The notes under the pieces: model-generated
Databases searched by the model: none
What the model was told of the DNA's origin: nothing
The model's input: only the letters and a program-made list of their open reading frames with translations
Position numbers and translations under genes: made by a program
Shown: positions 32,881 to 41,910 of the stretch, piece by piece
Position numbering within the stretch: the stretch's first letter is position 1
Layout of the letters: each line of letters begins with the position of its first letter
Source: Actinomycetota bacterium
Lineage (GTDB): Bacteria; Actinomycetota; Acidimicrobiia; Acidimicrobiales; Microtrichaceae
DNA length: 64,000 nt
Direction: 5' to 3'
Assembly (NCBI GenBank): GCA_016703525.1
Contig: JADJBW010000003.1
Coordinates: 211,541 to 275,540 of the forward strand

Positions 32881-34080
32881 ATGAAGGCGACGCGAACGGT
32901 TCCGCTGGCTCCGGCCGACGCCGAGTTCTTCGGCGCGGCGCGGCTGCGTGCCGCCCGAATGCAGCCGTACCTCGCCTCGGCCGTCTTCTCGCTCATCCCG
33001 GTACCGGTGCCGGGTTACGGGACCTTCGGCGTCGACCGATGGTGGCGCGTCTACGTCGACATGGACCAGGCCCGGGCCTGGGGCGTCGAGGCAACCGCCG
33101 CGGTGCTCCTCCACGAAGCCAACCACGTGCTACGCGATCACCACGGTCGCGCCGATCGTGCCGGCGTCACCTCAGCCAGCCATCACCGGTGGAATCTGGC
33201 CGGGGACGCCGCGATCAACGACGGTCTCCTCGCCGACGGCCTTCCCCTCCCGGACCCGGTGCTGCCCTCGACGCTGGCGCTCGACCCGGGGGGACTGGAG
33301 GAGACCTACTTTCGTCAGCTCGGCGAACGGGCCGCCGTCAGCACGTCGGTCGAGTGCGGGTCGGGTTCGGGCGGCGAGCGGCTCCCCGTCGAACTCGATG
33401 ACGACACCGACGAGCCGGCGGTGGACGACGTCGACGCGACCGCGATCCGCCGAGGAGTCGCCCATGAAGTGACCGCAGCGCAGGTCCAGGGCATTCGGGT
33501 GTCGCCCGGCCTGGCGTTGTGGGCGAAGGCCCTCCTGACCCCGCAGGTGTCGTGGCGCTCCCTGTTGCGTTCCGCCGTGGGACGACCGCTCCGCGCCGCC
33601 TACGGACGTCGGCATCCCACCTGGCAGCGGCCCGATCGTCGTGGTGACAGCCGACCCGATTTCCCGTCGCCGGGGTCGTATCGGGAACGGCCCGAGGTGG
33701 CCGTGGTCATCGACACCTCCGCTTCGATGTCGACCCGGGCGCTCGACGCCGCAGTCACCGAACTCGACGACATCCTGCGGAGGCTCAGCGCCGAGATCAC
33801 CGTCATCGCATGCGACCAGCACGCCGTCACGCCCCAACGCATCCGTCGCCTGGGCCAGCTCGAACTCACCGGCGGGGGTGGCACCGACCTCCGGGTCGGG
33901 ATCGCTGCCGCTGCCGAGCTCCGGCCCGCGCCAACGGTCACCGTAGTGCTCACCGACGGGTGGACGCCGTGGCCCGTGGCGGCTCCGGCACGGTCGTGCC
34001 TCGTCGCTGTGGTGATCGGCGACCGGGCCCCGCTCCCGGTCGGCCCCGGCATCGTCGCGATCCGGATCGACGAGCCATGA
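32881..34080 (+). CDS. VWA-like protein with N-terminal zincin domain
   Basis: Protein of 399 residues. The N-terminal half has a zinc-peptidase-like motif LLHEANHVLRDHH at about residues 78-90, followed by a long HRWNLAGDAAIND segment. This is the DUF2201-type arrangement. The C-terminal half is a VWA domain with the MIDAS motif VVIDTSASMSTR and GGGGTDLRVGI. The partner ATPase lies ten bases upstream. In other systems such VWA proteins are the client-binding arm of MoxR; the client here is unknown. Confidence 0.82.
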   Translation: MKATRTVPLAPADAEFFGAARLRAARMQPYLASAVFSLIPVPVPGYGTFGVDRWWRVYVDMDQARAWGVEATAAVLLHEANHVLRDHHGRADRAGVTSASHHRWNLAGDAAINDGLLADGLPLPDPVLPSTLALDPGGLEETYFRQLGERAAVSTSVECGSGSGGERLPVELDDDTDEPAVDDVDATAIRRGVAHEVTAAQVQGIRVSPGLALWAKALLTPQVSWRSLLRSAVGRPLRAAYGRRHPTWQRPDRRGDSRPDFPSPGSYRERPEVAVVIDTSASMSTRALDAAVTELDDILRRLSAEITVIACDQHAVTPQRIRRLGQLELTGGGGTDLRVGIAAAAELRPAPTVTVVLTDGWTPWPVAAPARSCLVAVVIGDRAPLPVGPGIVAIRIDEP

Positions 34081-34206
34081 CCACGGAAAGCACTTGCGCG
34101 GGTCGACGACCGGGTCCGGTCCCTCCTGGGCGACGACCACCTCCCGGAGTGTCCTCACGCCCGCGGTTGCGACGTCGACGACTGCGACTGGTGCCGATGG
34201 GCAGTC

Positions 34207-35121
34207 GTGACGCCCGAGATGACCACGCTCCTCGACGTCGGGACCGACGCTCGCCGGCTCGCGCGCTCCGACGTGCTCGCGACGGTTCCAGGTGTCGTGG
34301 CGGCAGCCCAACTGTTCGACCTCTTCGACGGCGTCGACATTGCCGGCGTCGATGTGGCATCGGCTCGCCAGACGACGGCGCTGGTGCGTGACGACACGTC
34401 GCGCCACCTCGATGACCTCGACCGCCAAGTGCGGGATGCCACGAGACCCGGCGGACCGGTCGACGAGCGGTGCCGCCGTACCGCAGGCGCAATCGCAGCG
34501 GCATCACTTCAGGCCGGCAACGATCCGGCACTCGTTGCGTCGCTCCCGCCCCCGGTGCGGGCGTGCCTCGACGAACTCGCCCGATCCGTGTCGGGCGGGG
34601 TGCAGCTGTCCAGCGTGTTGCCGGTTGTCGAGCACCTGCACTGGCGAGGGATGCCCGAGCTGGCCAGCCAGCCGGAGTGGTCGCGTCGACCGAATCCCGG
34701 CGCTGACCATCTCGTCCGCCAGCGTCAGCTCTCGGCTAGCGGCGTGCAGACCGGCTCGCTCGAGGCGCTCGTGCTCGAATCAGTCCTCGACCGCTACACC
34801 GAGATGCTCCTCGATGTCGGCACCAGCCTCGCCGCGGCAGCCAAGCCGCTCGTCTATCGGCGACCGACCACCGACCGCCCCTTCGACAGTCGTTTGCGGA
34901 AGACGCTTTGGCGGGTCCTTCCGATCGACTGGCATGTCACACTCGTCGACACCGGGCGAGCCGCCTGTTGGGATACCGAGGAGGCGGGCGGTCTTCGCTC
35001 GACCATAGTCCCATGGGTGGTCGACCTCGCGGCCCGGGCCCTACGCGGGCGGGGGTTCGGGTCTGCCCTCTTCCACGAATCACCTGTCGTCGATTCGGAC
35101 GACCAAACTCGCCGGACGTAG
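34207..35121 (+). CDS. Hypothetical third gene of the MoxR/VWA operon
   Basis: Protein of 304 residues, not recognised. GTG at 34,207 is the first usable start, but the same frame is open from 34,081 and encodes the Cys-rich CPHARGCDVDDCDWCRWAV just before it. An ATG at 34,077 overlaps the VWA stop (ATGA) in another frame, so a single-base indel near 34,100 may hide the true N-terminus. The rest is helical with several Asp/Arg-rich stretches and no membrane segment. Confidence 0.6.
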   Translation: MTPEMTTLLDVGTDARRLARSDVLATVPGVVAAAQLFDLFDGVDIAGVDVASARQTTALVRDDTSRHLDDLDRQVRDATRPGGPVDERCRRTAGAIAAASLQAGNDPALVASLPPPVRACLDELARSVSGGVQLSSVLPVVEHLHWRGMPELASQPEWSRRPNPGADHLVRQRQLSASGVQTGSLEALVLESVLDRYTEMLLDVGTSLAAAAKPLVYRRPTTDRPFDSRLRKTLWRVLPIDWHVTLVDTGRAACWDTEEAGGLRSTIVPWVVDLAARALRGRGFGSALFHESPVVDSDDQTRRT

Positions 35122-35564
35122 GTCCTGAGTCTTCGCGCCGCCGCCTACTCGAGTATTGCTGGCCCCCACCCCTCGTGCCCAAGATCGTTCGTAGGCCTGT
35201 TGCTGGAACCCTCTGCCATCCGAGCTGGGCTCACCTCGGTCGGCCCACGGACTCTCGATCGGGAGTGGCACGCTGGGCTTGCCTGACCCGTTCATGCGCG
35301 TGGTGGCAACATCGATGAGGCGTGTTTCCATGGTGCGGAGGTTCGTGGTCGGGCGTAGCCGTCACCGAGCGTTTGGGTCATCGAAGAGCGCGTCGTACCG
35401 GCCGATGTTGCGCTAAATTCTGTTCCCAGAAGGGGTCTTCCGGAAGAGTCGGTTGAACGGCGTCGGGAACCGCGACCGTCCAGTCGTGGAGCCGCCTACT
35501 GCGGACGCTCGCACCTCACACACCCCGCAAGATCGGTGGATCCAGCCTCAAGCTGCGTAAGGTC
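35122..35564. other. Convergent intergenic region
   Basis: These 443 bases separate the MoxR operon from the cargo cluster, whose nearest gene points toward it. I see no supported gene, no clear hairpin terminator with T-run and no long repeat. Base composition is a little lower in GC around 35,410. It may mark one boundary of the inserted cargo. Confidence 0.45.
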
Positions 35565-36575
35565 TCATGACATCCACGCGGCCCATCGCTCGAGCTGAGT
35601 GAGCCCGGCCTCCGTCTCCCGCAGGGTCGCGATCGCGTTTGTGAGGGCCTCGGCGACCTCGTCATCCGATCCGCTCATGCGGCCGAGCGTCCGGAGAGCG
35701 AGATAGTTGAACCAACCAACCCGTTCGGCCGCCCACTTCGCGAAGTCGAGCGGCTCCGGTCGATCGAACGCTGCGCCGGTAGAGCGATATCCCTCGAGGA
35801 ACGCGACCATCCGCTCGCGATTGGCGAGACGCCCATCCCAGCCTGACCACATCAAGGCGGCCTCGGCGGCCTCGTACCGTGGCGGGCATAGCGCGGCCTC
35901 GTCCCAGTCCGTCAGGATCAGGCGGTCATCATGAAGGAGCACGTTGTCTGGCTTGTGGTCGCTATGGCAGAACGTCCATGACTCCGTCAGCTGACCTACC
36001 TCGGCGAGGTCGATCGCCTCGTCGACAATGGACGCGTATCGAGCGACCTCGGCAGCCGTGAGGAACCCGGCCTCCCCGAAACTTGCGAGCGCCGCACGTG
36101 GGTCCCAGTTCCACCACATCAGGGAACCCGACCGTGCGCTGCTGTGCTCGGCACCGATAGCCTGCACCGTGCCCAGTTGCGCTCCGGCGGCGCGAATCGA
36201 GGAGACTGCGGGCTGAGCATGCGACGATTGCCCTGGCGTCCACCGGTGCAACCTCACGAGGGCGTCGTCGCCGCGGGAGCCGGCGACCGTCTCGAGGAGT
36301 TCGCCCGATGTTCCGGCCACGGGCGCCGGCATGTCGATGGTCCCACCGCGCCAGATCGCTATCTCGAACGCGACCGCCGCGCGCAACGACTCGACCCAGC
36401 GTAGATCCGACGGCGAATAGCGGAACTCCTTCAGGAAGAAGGAGTCGCGCCCGGTCTGGATTCGCCAGGTCCGGTTCGCGGACGCTCGACCGAGCGAGGT
36501 CGCGGTAGCGGCTGAGTCGATGTCGAAGGCCGCGTAGGCCCGAGACAGGAAGTCGTTGTCGAGTGACCTGCTCAC
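35565..36575 (-). CDS. Phosphotransferase of the aminoglycoside/choline kinase fold
   Basis: Kinase-fold enzyme of 336 residues. The Brenner-type catalytic loop is CHSDHKPDNVLL (H204, D206, N211) and the metal-binding motif is LTDWDEA (D223). The ATP-anchoring Lys is likely in FFLKEFRY. Such enzymes phosphorylate hydroxyls on sugars or antibiotics. It lies three bases downstream of a methyltransferase on the same strand. Within the cluster it may be a biosynthetic kinase or a self-protection enzyme; sequence alone cannot decide. Confidence 0.83.
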   Translation of the reverse strand: MSRSLDNDFLSRAYAAFDIDSAATATSLGRASANRTWRIQTGRDSFFLKEFRYSPSDLRWVESLRAAVAFEIAIWRGGTIDMPAPVAGTSGELLETVAGSRGDDALVRLHRWTPGQSSHAQPAVSSIRAAGAQLGTVQAIGAEHSSARSGSLMWWNWDPRAALASFGEAGFLTAAEVARYASIVDEAIDLAEVGQLTESWTFCHSDHKPDNVLLHDDRLILTDWDEAALCPPRYEAAEAALMWSGWDGRLANRERMVAFLEGYRSTGAAFDRPEPLDFAKWAAERVGWFNYLALRTLGRMSGSDDEVAEALTNAIATLRETEAGLTQLERWAAWMS

Positions 36576-36578
36576 CGA

Positions 36579-37280
36579 TCAAGCGGTCCGGCGCACGTGA
36601 CCGATCAGCCACTCGGCAGCAGCGAACTCGGCGGTCCATCCGAGTCGCGCCAGCTCGTCGGCCAGCAGCTCGCGGTTCCAGAGGACCCGGACGATGCGGT
36701 ACGCCGCGCCATCCTGCAGGTATCGGACCGACGTGGACTCGTCCACGCGGTCCTCGGAGAAAAAGTTGACGTTGTTCTGCAGGTGGGCGTGGGCCGGCTC
36801 GCCAGCATCGATGATGACCACAGTCCCGTCATGCGTGAGACAGCGGTCGACGAGGTACCAGAAGCGCTCGAAGGCATCCTCGGGAACGTGGGACAACCAG
36901 AAGGCGAAGACGACGACCTCGTAGCGTTCGGTCGGAGTCCAGCCGAAGATGTCGGACTCGATGTACCGCACCGCAACCGGGGCTCCGGCCGTTGTCTGTC
37001 GATTGATGTCAAGGCTCTCGGGTGACGCGTCGACCACCGTGAGGTCACCGGCGATCTGGGCGAGCATCTCGGTGTACACACCCGTGCCGCCGGCGATCTC
37101 GAGCACGGATCGGTCCCGCGCGACGGCCAGCGCCTCCGCCGCATGGGCTCGCCCTTCCCGTCGAGACCGACCGTCGGCATCGTTGGCGGTGAGCAGCGAG
37201 CGGTTGGCGGCGTCGTACTGAGCGGCGCCGTTCCGGTAGTAAAGCAGTTGCTCGGAGAGCAGGTCCTCGGATCGGCTCAT
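36579..37280 (-). CDS. Class I SAM-dependent methyltransferase
   Basis: Methyltransferase of 233 residues. SAM-binding motif I is VLEIAGGTGVYTEMLA at about 58-73, with the acidic residue of motif II in LTVVDASPESL and motif IV in VVVFAFWLSHVPEDAF. It resembles small-molecule O- or N-methyltransferases. It is the first gene of a two-gene minus-strand unit with the phosphotransferase. It faces the IMPase-like gene across a 99-base divergent promoter region. Confidence 0.85.
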   Translation of the reverse strand: MSRSEDLLSEQLLYYRNGAAQYDAANRSLLTANDADGRSRREGRAHAAEALAVARDRSVLEIAGGTGVYTEMLAQIAGDLTVVDASPESLDINRQTTAGAPVAVRYIESDIFGWTPTERYEVVVFAFWLSHVPEDAFERFWYLVDRCLTHDGTVVIIDAGEPAHAHLQNNVNFFSEDRVDESTSVRYLQDGAAYRIVRVLWNRELLADELARLGWTAEFAAAEWLIGHVRRTA

Positions 37281-37379
37281 CGTTCTCCATGCGGTCTGAC
37301 TCGACGGGCTCGTTATTCTAGTTGGGGTTCTGCTCTCGCGGGCCCAGCGCGCAGGTGACGTCGAGTAGAAAGTCGCTTC

Positions 37380-38147
37380 ATGGATACCGACGCGCTCGTC
37401 GAGGTGCTCTCGGCGGCGGCGATGGAGGTGGATGCTCTGGTCCGCTCGATGTCGACCGAGGAGCTGCTGCAGCGGGCCGATGGGCACGACGACCAGTTCG
37501 CCCTCGATGTCGAGGCCGACCGGGCCGTAAGGACAGCTCTGGTGCCGCACGGACTGGGGGTGCTGTCGGAGGAGTCGGGCTTCCACGAAGGATCGGGACC
37601 GATCCTGGTCGTCGTCGATCCCGTGGATGGCTCGACGAACTGCAGTCGCCGCATCAGCCACTACGGCCCGAGCCTCTGCGCGCTCGATGCATCAGGCCCG
37701 CTGGTCTCGGTTGTGCACAACATCCACACCGCCACCACCTATCGTGCGATCCGAGGCGGTGGCGCGACCCGCAATGGAACGGTGATCGCGCGGTCGGTCC
37801 GACGGTCCGTCGATCTGATCATGACGGGCGATCCGTGTCGTGAGCTCGACGGACCGGCGTGGACGAGGATCTCCGGGGCATCGGCGCACGACCTATGCCT
37901 CGTCGCCGACGGCTCGGTCGATGGCTACGTCGACCACCGGAACACCCAGTCGATCTGGGACTACCTCGGCGCATGGCTGGTCATCGCCGAGAGTGGGGGG
38001 GAGGTTCGCGAACGGGCCGGCGCCGACCTGTTCGACCTCGGCGCCTGCGCCGACCGCCGGCTTGTGGCGGCGACGTCGAGTGTCCAGTTCGAGGTTCTCG
38101 ACCGCATGGTTCGCGAGCTCCTGCCGATGGAGGGCCATGACCACTGA
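37380..38147 (+). CDS. Inositol monophosphatase-like phosphatase
   Basis: Mg-dependent phosphatase of 255 residues. The metal-binding sequences are SEESG (from 63) and VVDPVDGSTN (D80, D83), with the C-terminal WDYLGAWLVIAESGGEV. The usual substrates are inositol phosphates, sugar phosphates or PAP. In a cluster with Gfo/Idh dehydrogenases and an aminotransferase, dephosphorylation of a cyclitol or sugar phosphate is plausible. It overlaps the following glycosyltransferase by 11 bases. Confidence 0.87.
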   Translation: MDTDALVEVLSAAAMEVDALVRSMSTEELLQRADGHDDQFALDVEADRAVRTALVPHGLGVLSEESGFHEGSGPILVVVDPVDGSTNCSRRISHYGPSLCALDASGPLVSVVHNIHTATTYRAIRGGGATRNGTVIARSVRRSVDLIMTGDPCRELDGPAWTRISGASAHDLCLVADGSVDGYVDHRNTQSIWDYLGAWLVIAESGGEVRERAGADLFDLGACADRRLVAATSSVQFEVLDRMVRELLPMEGHDH

Positions 38148-38997
38148 CTCCGTGACGGTGATCACGCTGACGCGGGCTCGACCAGAACTAGCGCTCCGCG
38201 CTATCACCTCGGTCCGCGGCCAAGACTATGACGACGACGTGACGCATGTGGTGATCATCGACGAATGCGAGGAATCTGCCGACGTTCTCGGCGCTCTGGA
38301 ATCGAGTCCCGGTCGTGGGCTGAGCATCGTGCAGAGGAAGCGTCTCGCATCGGAACACGGGCCGGCGAGCGCCAGTCGAGGAAGCGTCTACGGCCGCATG
38401 GGCCGCCTCATCAACGCCGCTGTCGCTGAGTCGCGCACGCGTTGGATCGCATTGCTCGACGACGACAACGAGTTCACGCCGGATCACCTTCGGTCGCTTC
38501 GAGATGCCGCCACCGCGGCAGCAGTGCCGGCCGCCCATTCGCACCGAACGATCCACTGGGCTGACGGCAGCGCCTATCTTCTCGAACGCTTCCCCTGGAT
38601 TGCGGACGACCACTTGGCGGTCGTCGCCTACCACAGCCTCTGTCGGCGCGGCGTGTGGGAGAGGGGTACCAACGTTTTGAAGGACCGCGCCGGTCCGCTC
38701 ATCTCGGGTCGATTCCTGAACAGCACCATCGCCGGCCCGCTCGACCCAGTGATGATGGTCGATCACTCGACATGGTTCGTCGACCGCTCGGTTTTTCTAG
38801 CGCACCCGCTCCCCGAGAACTACTTACAGGCGGCGATCGATCGAAACGACTGCCCCGACGACTGCCTGCTCGAGGCGCTCCTTCGAAGCGGGGTGCCGAT
38901 CGTCTGCAGTCACCGAGCGTCGGTGCGCTACTACCTCGGAGGGATCTCGAACCCGTCGCCAAGCGGCGTCGACGAGGAGCGACCGACACCTCCGTGA
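38137..38997 (+). CDS. Family 2-like glycosyltransferase
   Basis: Glycosyltransferase of 286 residues. The GT-A fold starts SVTVITLTRARPELALRAIT, and the metal-binding DxD occurs as WIALLDDDNEFTP. The Trp/His-rich middle (HRTIHWADGS) and the later DRNDCPDDCLLEALL (with the acidic base) also fit. It has no membrane segment, so it may act on a soluble acceptor. It is translated together with the phosphatase. The 3' end overlaps the converging kinase gene by 67 bases. Confidence 0.83.
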   Translation: MTTDSVTVITLTRARPELALRAITSVRGQDYDDDVTHVVIIDECEESADVLGALESSPGRGLSIVQRKRLASEHGPASASRGSVYGRMGRLINAAVAESRTRWIALLDDDNEFTPDHLRSLRDAATAAAVPAAHSHRTIHWADGSAYLLERFPWIADDHLAVVAYHSLCRRGVWERGTNVLKDRAGPLISGRFLNSTIAGPLDPVMMVDHSTWFVDRSVFLAHPLPENYLQAAIDRNDCPDDCLLEALLRSGVPIVCSHRASVRYYLGGISNPSPSGVDEERPTPP

Positions 38998-39694
38998 GGT
39001 TCGACGGACTGCACCAGGATCTCGGCGCGATCGGGTGCGCGGTACAGGCCCTCGGTCTCCTCCACCCAGTCGATGATCCGGTCGGCCGTCTGGTCGACGC
39101 TAAAGTCAGTCACATCGATCTCGGTTGACGTGATGCAGGAGGCTGCGCCGAGCTCGCGCATTTCCTCTTGATCGCGGATCAGCTTGTCGAGGTCGGTGTA
39201 GCGCCATGGGTTCTCCGAATAGACGAGGCGCTCCTCGCGAGCCATCTCGAACGAATCCGGGCGACGCGTGAGCGTGACGAGTCGGAACCCCGCCGCCGCC
39301 AGCCGTTCGTCGACCCAGCGGAGATCGCACTCGCGGCCATACTGGGAGCGTTGGTAGCTGATCGTCGACAGATGGAACCGGTCGACGATCCAGTAGTAGT
39401 CCACGTGCAGCTCGAAGAGCCGGAGATAGGTGTGGAACGCCTCGAGGGCCCAGGGCTCCTCGTCGGGACGGAACGTGATCATGCTCGAACCAGGCCGGCC
39501 CTTGGTCGGCTGGGCGTCGGCCTTGGTCTCCCATTCCGACGAGACCAGCGGAATGTGCCACCGGTGAAGCCGTCGACCGATGATGCGAGGATGTTCCGCT
39601 AGGGCGAAGGCGGTGTCGGTCTTCGACGTGAGGAGGTGCCCTCGAGCAGAATCTTCGGTTGCGGTATGCGCTGTTCGGGCGGTGGCTGTTCCAT
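38931..39694 (-). CDS. P-loop nucleoside/nucleotide kinase-like enzyme (frameshifted)
   Basis: Protein of about 250 residues if one base is restored near 39,629-39,636. The first frame gives KILLEGTSS, then the shifted frame gives TSKTDTAFALAEHPRIIGRR, together a phosphate-binding loop. IVDRFHLSTISYQRSQYG fits the DRxHxS region of deoxynucleoside or thymidylate kinases. The ATG at 39,694 follows the flavin-oxidase stop by a few bases. It could phosphorylate a cluster intermediate; the substrate is unknown. Confidence 0.65.
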
Positions 39695-39698
39695 CGGT

Positions 39699-40835
39699 CT
39701 AGTGAGTCGCGATCCGTTGGGAATGAAGCGGGGCCATCGTCGAGGGCGCTCGCAGATCTTGGATGAGCATCTCGCGGACGCACGTGGCACCGGCGACGCA
39801 GGTCGAAATCTTACCGGAGAAGAGCATCAGCACGTTCGGGCCGACCCAGGTGACCTCGGTCGGCCGGGCGTCGGTGTCGAACGAGTCGGCGAGGACGGAT
39901 CGCAGCTCGAACGCCGACGCGAGGTACTCGATGTGCTGGGCGCCGATGACGAACTCCTCGGCGCCCCGTCGCATGGCCTCGAAGTTCGTGCTCTCCGGCT
40001 CGGCGCGGATCGTGCCGCCCAGGAGTCGGGCGAGGCGGTCCTTCTCGACGGCGGCGAGGTCGTCGTATCGGCGGTGGACGCTCTTGTCGACGTGGTAGAG
40101 GAGCGACAGGTCGGTGCGGGGGAGTGGAACCAGGGACACGAACGGGCCGTCGAGGACCACCACGCTCCGCCCGACCAGCGGGGGGCACCGCACCACGCAC
40201 ACCTCGCAGATGTCGAGTCGGCGTCGAGGAACCGGAAGGGACGCCGACGAGAGGAACGAGTTCGTGGCGGCATAGCCCGCCAGCACGACGTAGTCGTAGG
40301 TGTCCATGACCAAGGGCGTCGCCCGGACACCGGTCTTGACGGCAACGTTCGACCGGGCGAGGCGGCGTTCGATCACGCCCTTGAGTCGCTCGTAGTCGAT
40401 GTAGGCCTCGTCGACCAGGAACGTCGCGTCGAGCGCTTCGTGTCGGAGAAAGTCGGGAGTCGCCGGTTCGTACGGAAGGCCGAGGTCGTCGCAGAACTGG
40501 ACGAAGTCGTCGACGCTGGTCCGGGATCCCTCCGCCGCGATCGCGTAATAGTGGTCGTGGTCGTAGCTGGTCGCCGTGGGGTAGAACCGCTCGAAGCCCG
40601 GAGCGACATCACGTGCGAGCCGGGCGGTGTTCACGCTTCGCGGGTAGTGGTAGCCGCGGTGCAATCGCATGAGGTTGCGGCGCGATGCCCTGTCGAGGAT
40701 CGTCGGCGCGGCCTCGTACAGGTCGACGATCGCGCCCGCGAGGTCGAGGTCGAGCGCAGCGGTGCACCCGAACACGCCGCCTCCGACGACGGCGATCCGG
40801 ACCCCCGCGAGGGGAACGACTTCGGCGGACGACAT
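39699..40835 (-). CDS. FAD-dependent oxidoreductase (DAO-like)
   Basis: Flavoenzyme of 378 residues. The FAD-binding motif RIAVVGGGVFGCTAALDL is at the N-terminus, followed by LYEAAPTILDRASRRN and a C-terminal segment VTWVGPNVLMLFSGKISTC. The fold is that of D-amino acid/glycine oxidases, here presumably oxidising an amine or hydroxyl of the cluster product. ATG at 40,835 is chosen because the upstream Gfo/Idh gene ends at 40,840. Confidence 0.82.
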   Translation of the reverse strand: MSSAEVVPLAGVRIAVVGGGVFGCTAALDLDLAGAIVDLYEAAPTILDRASRRNLMRLHRGYHYPRSVNTARLARDVAPGFERFYPTATSYDHDHYYAIAAEGSRTSVDDFVQFCDDLGLPYEPATPDFLRHEALDATFLVDEAYIDYERLKGVIERRLARSNVAVKTGVRATPLVMDTYDYVVLAGYAATNSFLSSASLPVPRRRLDICEVCVVRCPPLVGRSVVVLDGPFVSLVPLPRTDLSLLYHVDKSVHRRYDDLAAVEKDRLARLLGGTIRAEPESTNFEAMRRGAEEFVIGAQHIEYLASAFELRSVLADSFDTDARPTEVTWVGPNVLMLFSGKISTCVAGATCVREMLIQDLRAPSTMAPLHSQRIATH

Positions 40836-40839
40836 GGGC

Positions 40840-41856
40840 TCAGGCGCCGGCCACGTCAGCGACGATCGATGTGACTCCCACGATGAGATCCATGGACTGG
40901 ACCATCCGGTCGCCCGGGGAGGCAGCGTTGTGGGCGAACCGGGCGACCTCTCGCTCGACCGGCGTCGACGTGTGATCGAGACGAAGGTCGGCCGGGAGTG
41001 CGACCGGACGCCAACGAGGCGTCCGATCCGACGGCGACGTGTCCTCGTCGAGCCGTCCCGGCGACCACCGGAAGCGACGGTCTCCGGACCAGACGTCGAT
41101 CTCCTTGAGTCGCGGACGAGCGGCGTCGGTCGAATACCGGAGCGATGCAGGGACCCCCTGCGCCGTGACGAGATCGATCTCGAGTCGCTGCGCATTGTGG
41201 ACCAGCACGTGGGGAACGCCGAGCGGGCCCCCGAGCAGCACCATCAGAAGCGCAAGATCGTGCGGCAGCAGTTCGTGCACGATCTCGCCGCGAAGGCCCG
41301 GCCGGTTCCACCGGGCGGCGACGCGGCGCACCAAACCGGTCGCGGTCAGGTCCGTCAGGGCCTCGAAGTAGGGGTCGAAGAGGTACACGTATCCCACGAA
41401 CAGCTCGAGGTCCAATGCGAGGGCACGTCGACGAAGGTCGGCGGCCTCGTTGACCTCAAGACACACCGGCTTCTCGACGAAGACGTGGAGGCCGCCGTCG
41501 AGAGCACGGCCGGCGATCTCGAAGTGGGACGCCGCCGGAGTCGCAATGACCACCGCCCGATTTCGGTCAAGCCCGAGCACGATCGATGGATCAACCGGCG
41601 GTGATGCCCGGGGCATCATTTCCTTCAACCAGCGGGCCGATGAGTCAGATCCGGTCGTCGCCACCGCGGTCAGATCAAGCAGCTGGTCGACGGCGACGAC
41701 GAGGTTTCGTCCCCAAGCGCCGGCCCCGATGACGGCGCAGGGAAGGCGCTCGTCGTCTCCGCCGGGGGAGAAGCCGGAGGGCACGCCGTGGTATCTCGGC
41801 TCCATCGTCGGTCGTCCACGGGACATCGGTTCGAGCGGAGGCCGTGGACCGGGCAT
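40840..41856 (-). CDS. Gfo/Idh/MocA family dehydrogenase (first)
   Basis: NAD(P)-dependent sugar or cyclitol dehydrogenase of about 338 residues. The Rossmann motif is AVIGAGAWGRNLV and the catalytic-lysine motif is HVFVEKPVCLE. The C-terminal beta-domain includes WSGDRRFRWSPGRLD. The start is uncertain: ATG at 41,856 or 41,805 both precede the Rossmann fold. It is divergent from the radical SAM gene with about 55 bases between starts, so the promoters overlap. Confidence 0.83.
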   Translation of the reverse strand: MPGPRPPLEPMSRGRPTMEPRYHGVPSGFSPGGDDERLPCAVIGAGAWGRNLVVAVDQLLDLTAVATTGSDSSARWLKEMMPRASPPVDPSIVLGLDRNRAVVIATPAASHFEIAGRALDGGLHVFVEKPVCLEVNEAADLRRRALALDLELFVGYVYLFDPYFEALTDLTATGLVRRVAARWNRPGLRGEIVHELLPHDLALLMVLLGGPLGVPHVLVHNAQRLEIDLVTAQGVPASLRYSTDAARPRLKEIDVWSGDRRFRWSPGRLDEDTSPSDRTPRWRPVALPADLRLDHTSTPVEREVARFAHNAASPGDRMVQSMDLIVGVTSIVADVAGA

Positions 41857-41910
41857 GGCGGTGATGCTACCGTTGGCGGGCGGCAGCGCAGAGAAGGGGC
41901 CAGGCCCGGC

